Shown here: positions 63,454 to 64,000 of the stretch, one piece after another
Numbering within the stretch: position 1 is the stretch's first letter
Layout: every line of letters starts with the position of its first letter
Source of the DNA: a virus
Reading direction: 5' to 3' (one strand)
DNA length: 64,000 bases
Virus record (IMG/VR): IMGVR_UViG_3300036859_000232
Location: 1 to 64,000 of that record
Notes under the pieces: model-generated
The model's input: only the letters and a program-made list of their open reading frames with translations
What the model was told of the DNA's origin: nothing
The model's database searches: none
Program-made: the position numbers and the translations under genes

Positions 63454-64000
63454 CTACGAGGCGATGAGTTCCTGAGCCCCACACTGCGGCTCCGGTAGGT
63501 CCGTGTCTCCCGCCCATGCGTAGAGGGACCCACACTCGTCCTCGGCAGGCCAATTCCAGTCATTTGCTGGTCCGTCGAGGAAGTTCTCGTTCTCGTACCC
63601 GACGCCCGTGAAAGCGTTGGTGATCGGGTTGTTCTCCAAGGACTTGTCCGAGGGCGTCCACCGCGTCTTGCCGAAGACGTGACGAACATACGGATAGGTC
63701 ATCGAGATTCCGGACCCCTCACCATTGAGGGTCCAGCCCTCCATTGCGACCCCCAGTTCATTTCCTGCTGTGCCGACCCGCGGCAAAGCGACACCAAGCG
63801 TCTCCCCGTCGAGGGTGAGCAGGGTCCCGCCAACGAGGAGTTTCTGTGCCTCGGGATCATGGTCGCAGAAGACCAATCCAAACGTGAGGTTCTTGTACTT
63901 GTCCGGATCGAGGAACGCGAAGCACACGTCTCCCGAGCCGTCCTTCTGCGTGAAGTCGTCGCCCGCCTCGATGTTGTATCCGATCGCAAGCGAGACGTTC
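63454..64000 (-). CDS. Major tail (tube) protein, partial
   Basis: The frame is open to the right edge (182 codons visible, no start). YKNLTFGLVFCDHDPEAQKL, GWTLNGEGSGISMTYPYVRH and FTGVGYENENFLDGPANDWN match the actinobacteriophage major tail protein, especially the FxGxGxxN...NDW region. It builds the tail tube. The strong hairpin after its stop fits a highly expressed gene. Confidence 0.75.
   Translation of the reverse strand, partial: NVSLAIGYNIEAGDDFTQKDGSGDVCFAFLDPDKYKNLTFGLVFCDHDPEAQKLLVGGTLLTLDGETLGVALPRVGTAGNELGVAMEGWTLNGEGSGISMTYPYVRHVFGKTRWTPSDKSLENNPITNAFTGVGYENENFLDGPANDWNWPAEDECGSLYAWAGDTDLPEPQCGAQELIAS

Noticed and set aside
1-64000. tRNA genes, integrase and attachment site
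   Set aside because: I saw no convincing cloverleaf, tyrosine or serine recombinase, or duplicated att core by eye; a tRNAscan and profile search would decide.

Overview
The window is a piece of a tailed double-stranded DNA phage genome of siphovirus type. It carries a large terminase, a portal with a MuF-like tail, a capsid protease, an HK97-type major capsid protein, a major tail protein, a long tape measure and a lysis group. The host is most likely an actinobacterium. That rests on the GC-rich coding sequence, the Rpf-like (resuscitation-promoting-factor type) secreted hydrolase, frequent GTG starts and protein families I know mainly from actinobacteriophages. It is an inference. I recognise no integrase, tRNA, CRISPR array or DNA polymerase.

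Layout. (1) 1-10.9 kb, minus strand: head module read right to left (terminase, small proteins, portal-MuF, protease, scaffold-capsid fusion, virion proteins), running off the left end. (2) 10.9-18.6 kb, minus strand: more than 20 very small genes, nearly all start/stop overlapped, including an RNA ligase, a GIY-YIG-like protein, ribbon-helix-helix proteins and zinc-ribbon micro-proteins. (3) About 18.61-18.65 kb: a divergent control region with two face-to-face promoters sharing one perfect palindrome. (4) 18.7-43.5 kb, plus strand: DNA metabolism and accessory genes. These include an adenine methylase, a P-loop ATPase, a Spo11/TopoVI-like TOPRIM protein, an XRE regulator, an XPD/DinG-like helicase, a PD-(D/E)XK nuclease, a RecA-like ATPase, a HerA-like translocase, an ERCC4-like nuclease and a uracil-DNA glycosylase split by an intein. 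(5) 42.9-45.1 kb: lysis genes. (6) 45.1-64 kb, minus strand: tail module (fibre/baseplate proteins, tape measure, tail-assembly proteins), a five-gene glycosyltransferase cassette and the major tail gene, which runs off the right end.

Head genes leave the window on the left and tail genes enter from the right on the same strand. The genome is therefore probably circularly permuted or circularly assembled, with the late operon cut by the window edges.

The most distinctive signal is regulatory. Four 17-bp palindromes of the form GTTGWC-N5-GWCAAC sit on or next to good promoters, followed by a repeated leader (CCGACGAGA, GGGAGG, CGGG, then ATG). Near-identical sequences also recur at gene junctions on both strands. 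Three genes appear to start on near-cognate codons (ACG, ATC, ATA), each with a good Shine-Dalgarno. Other points of interest are an in-frame fusion across a repeated junction, an HNH gene that seems to have destroyed a third copy of a duplicated tail gene, and the glycosylation cassette beside the major tail gene.
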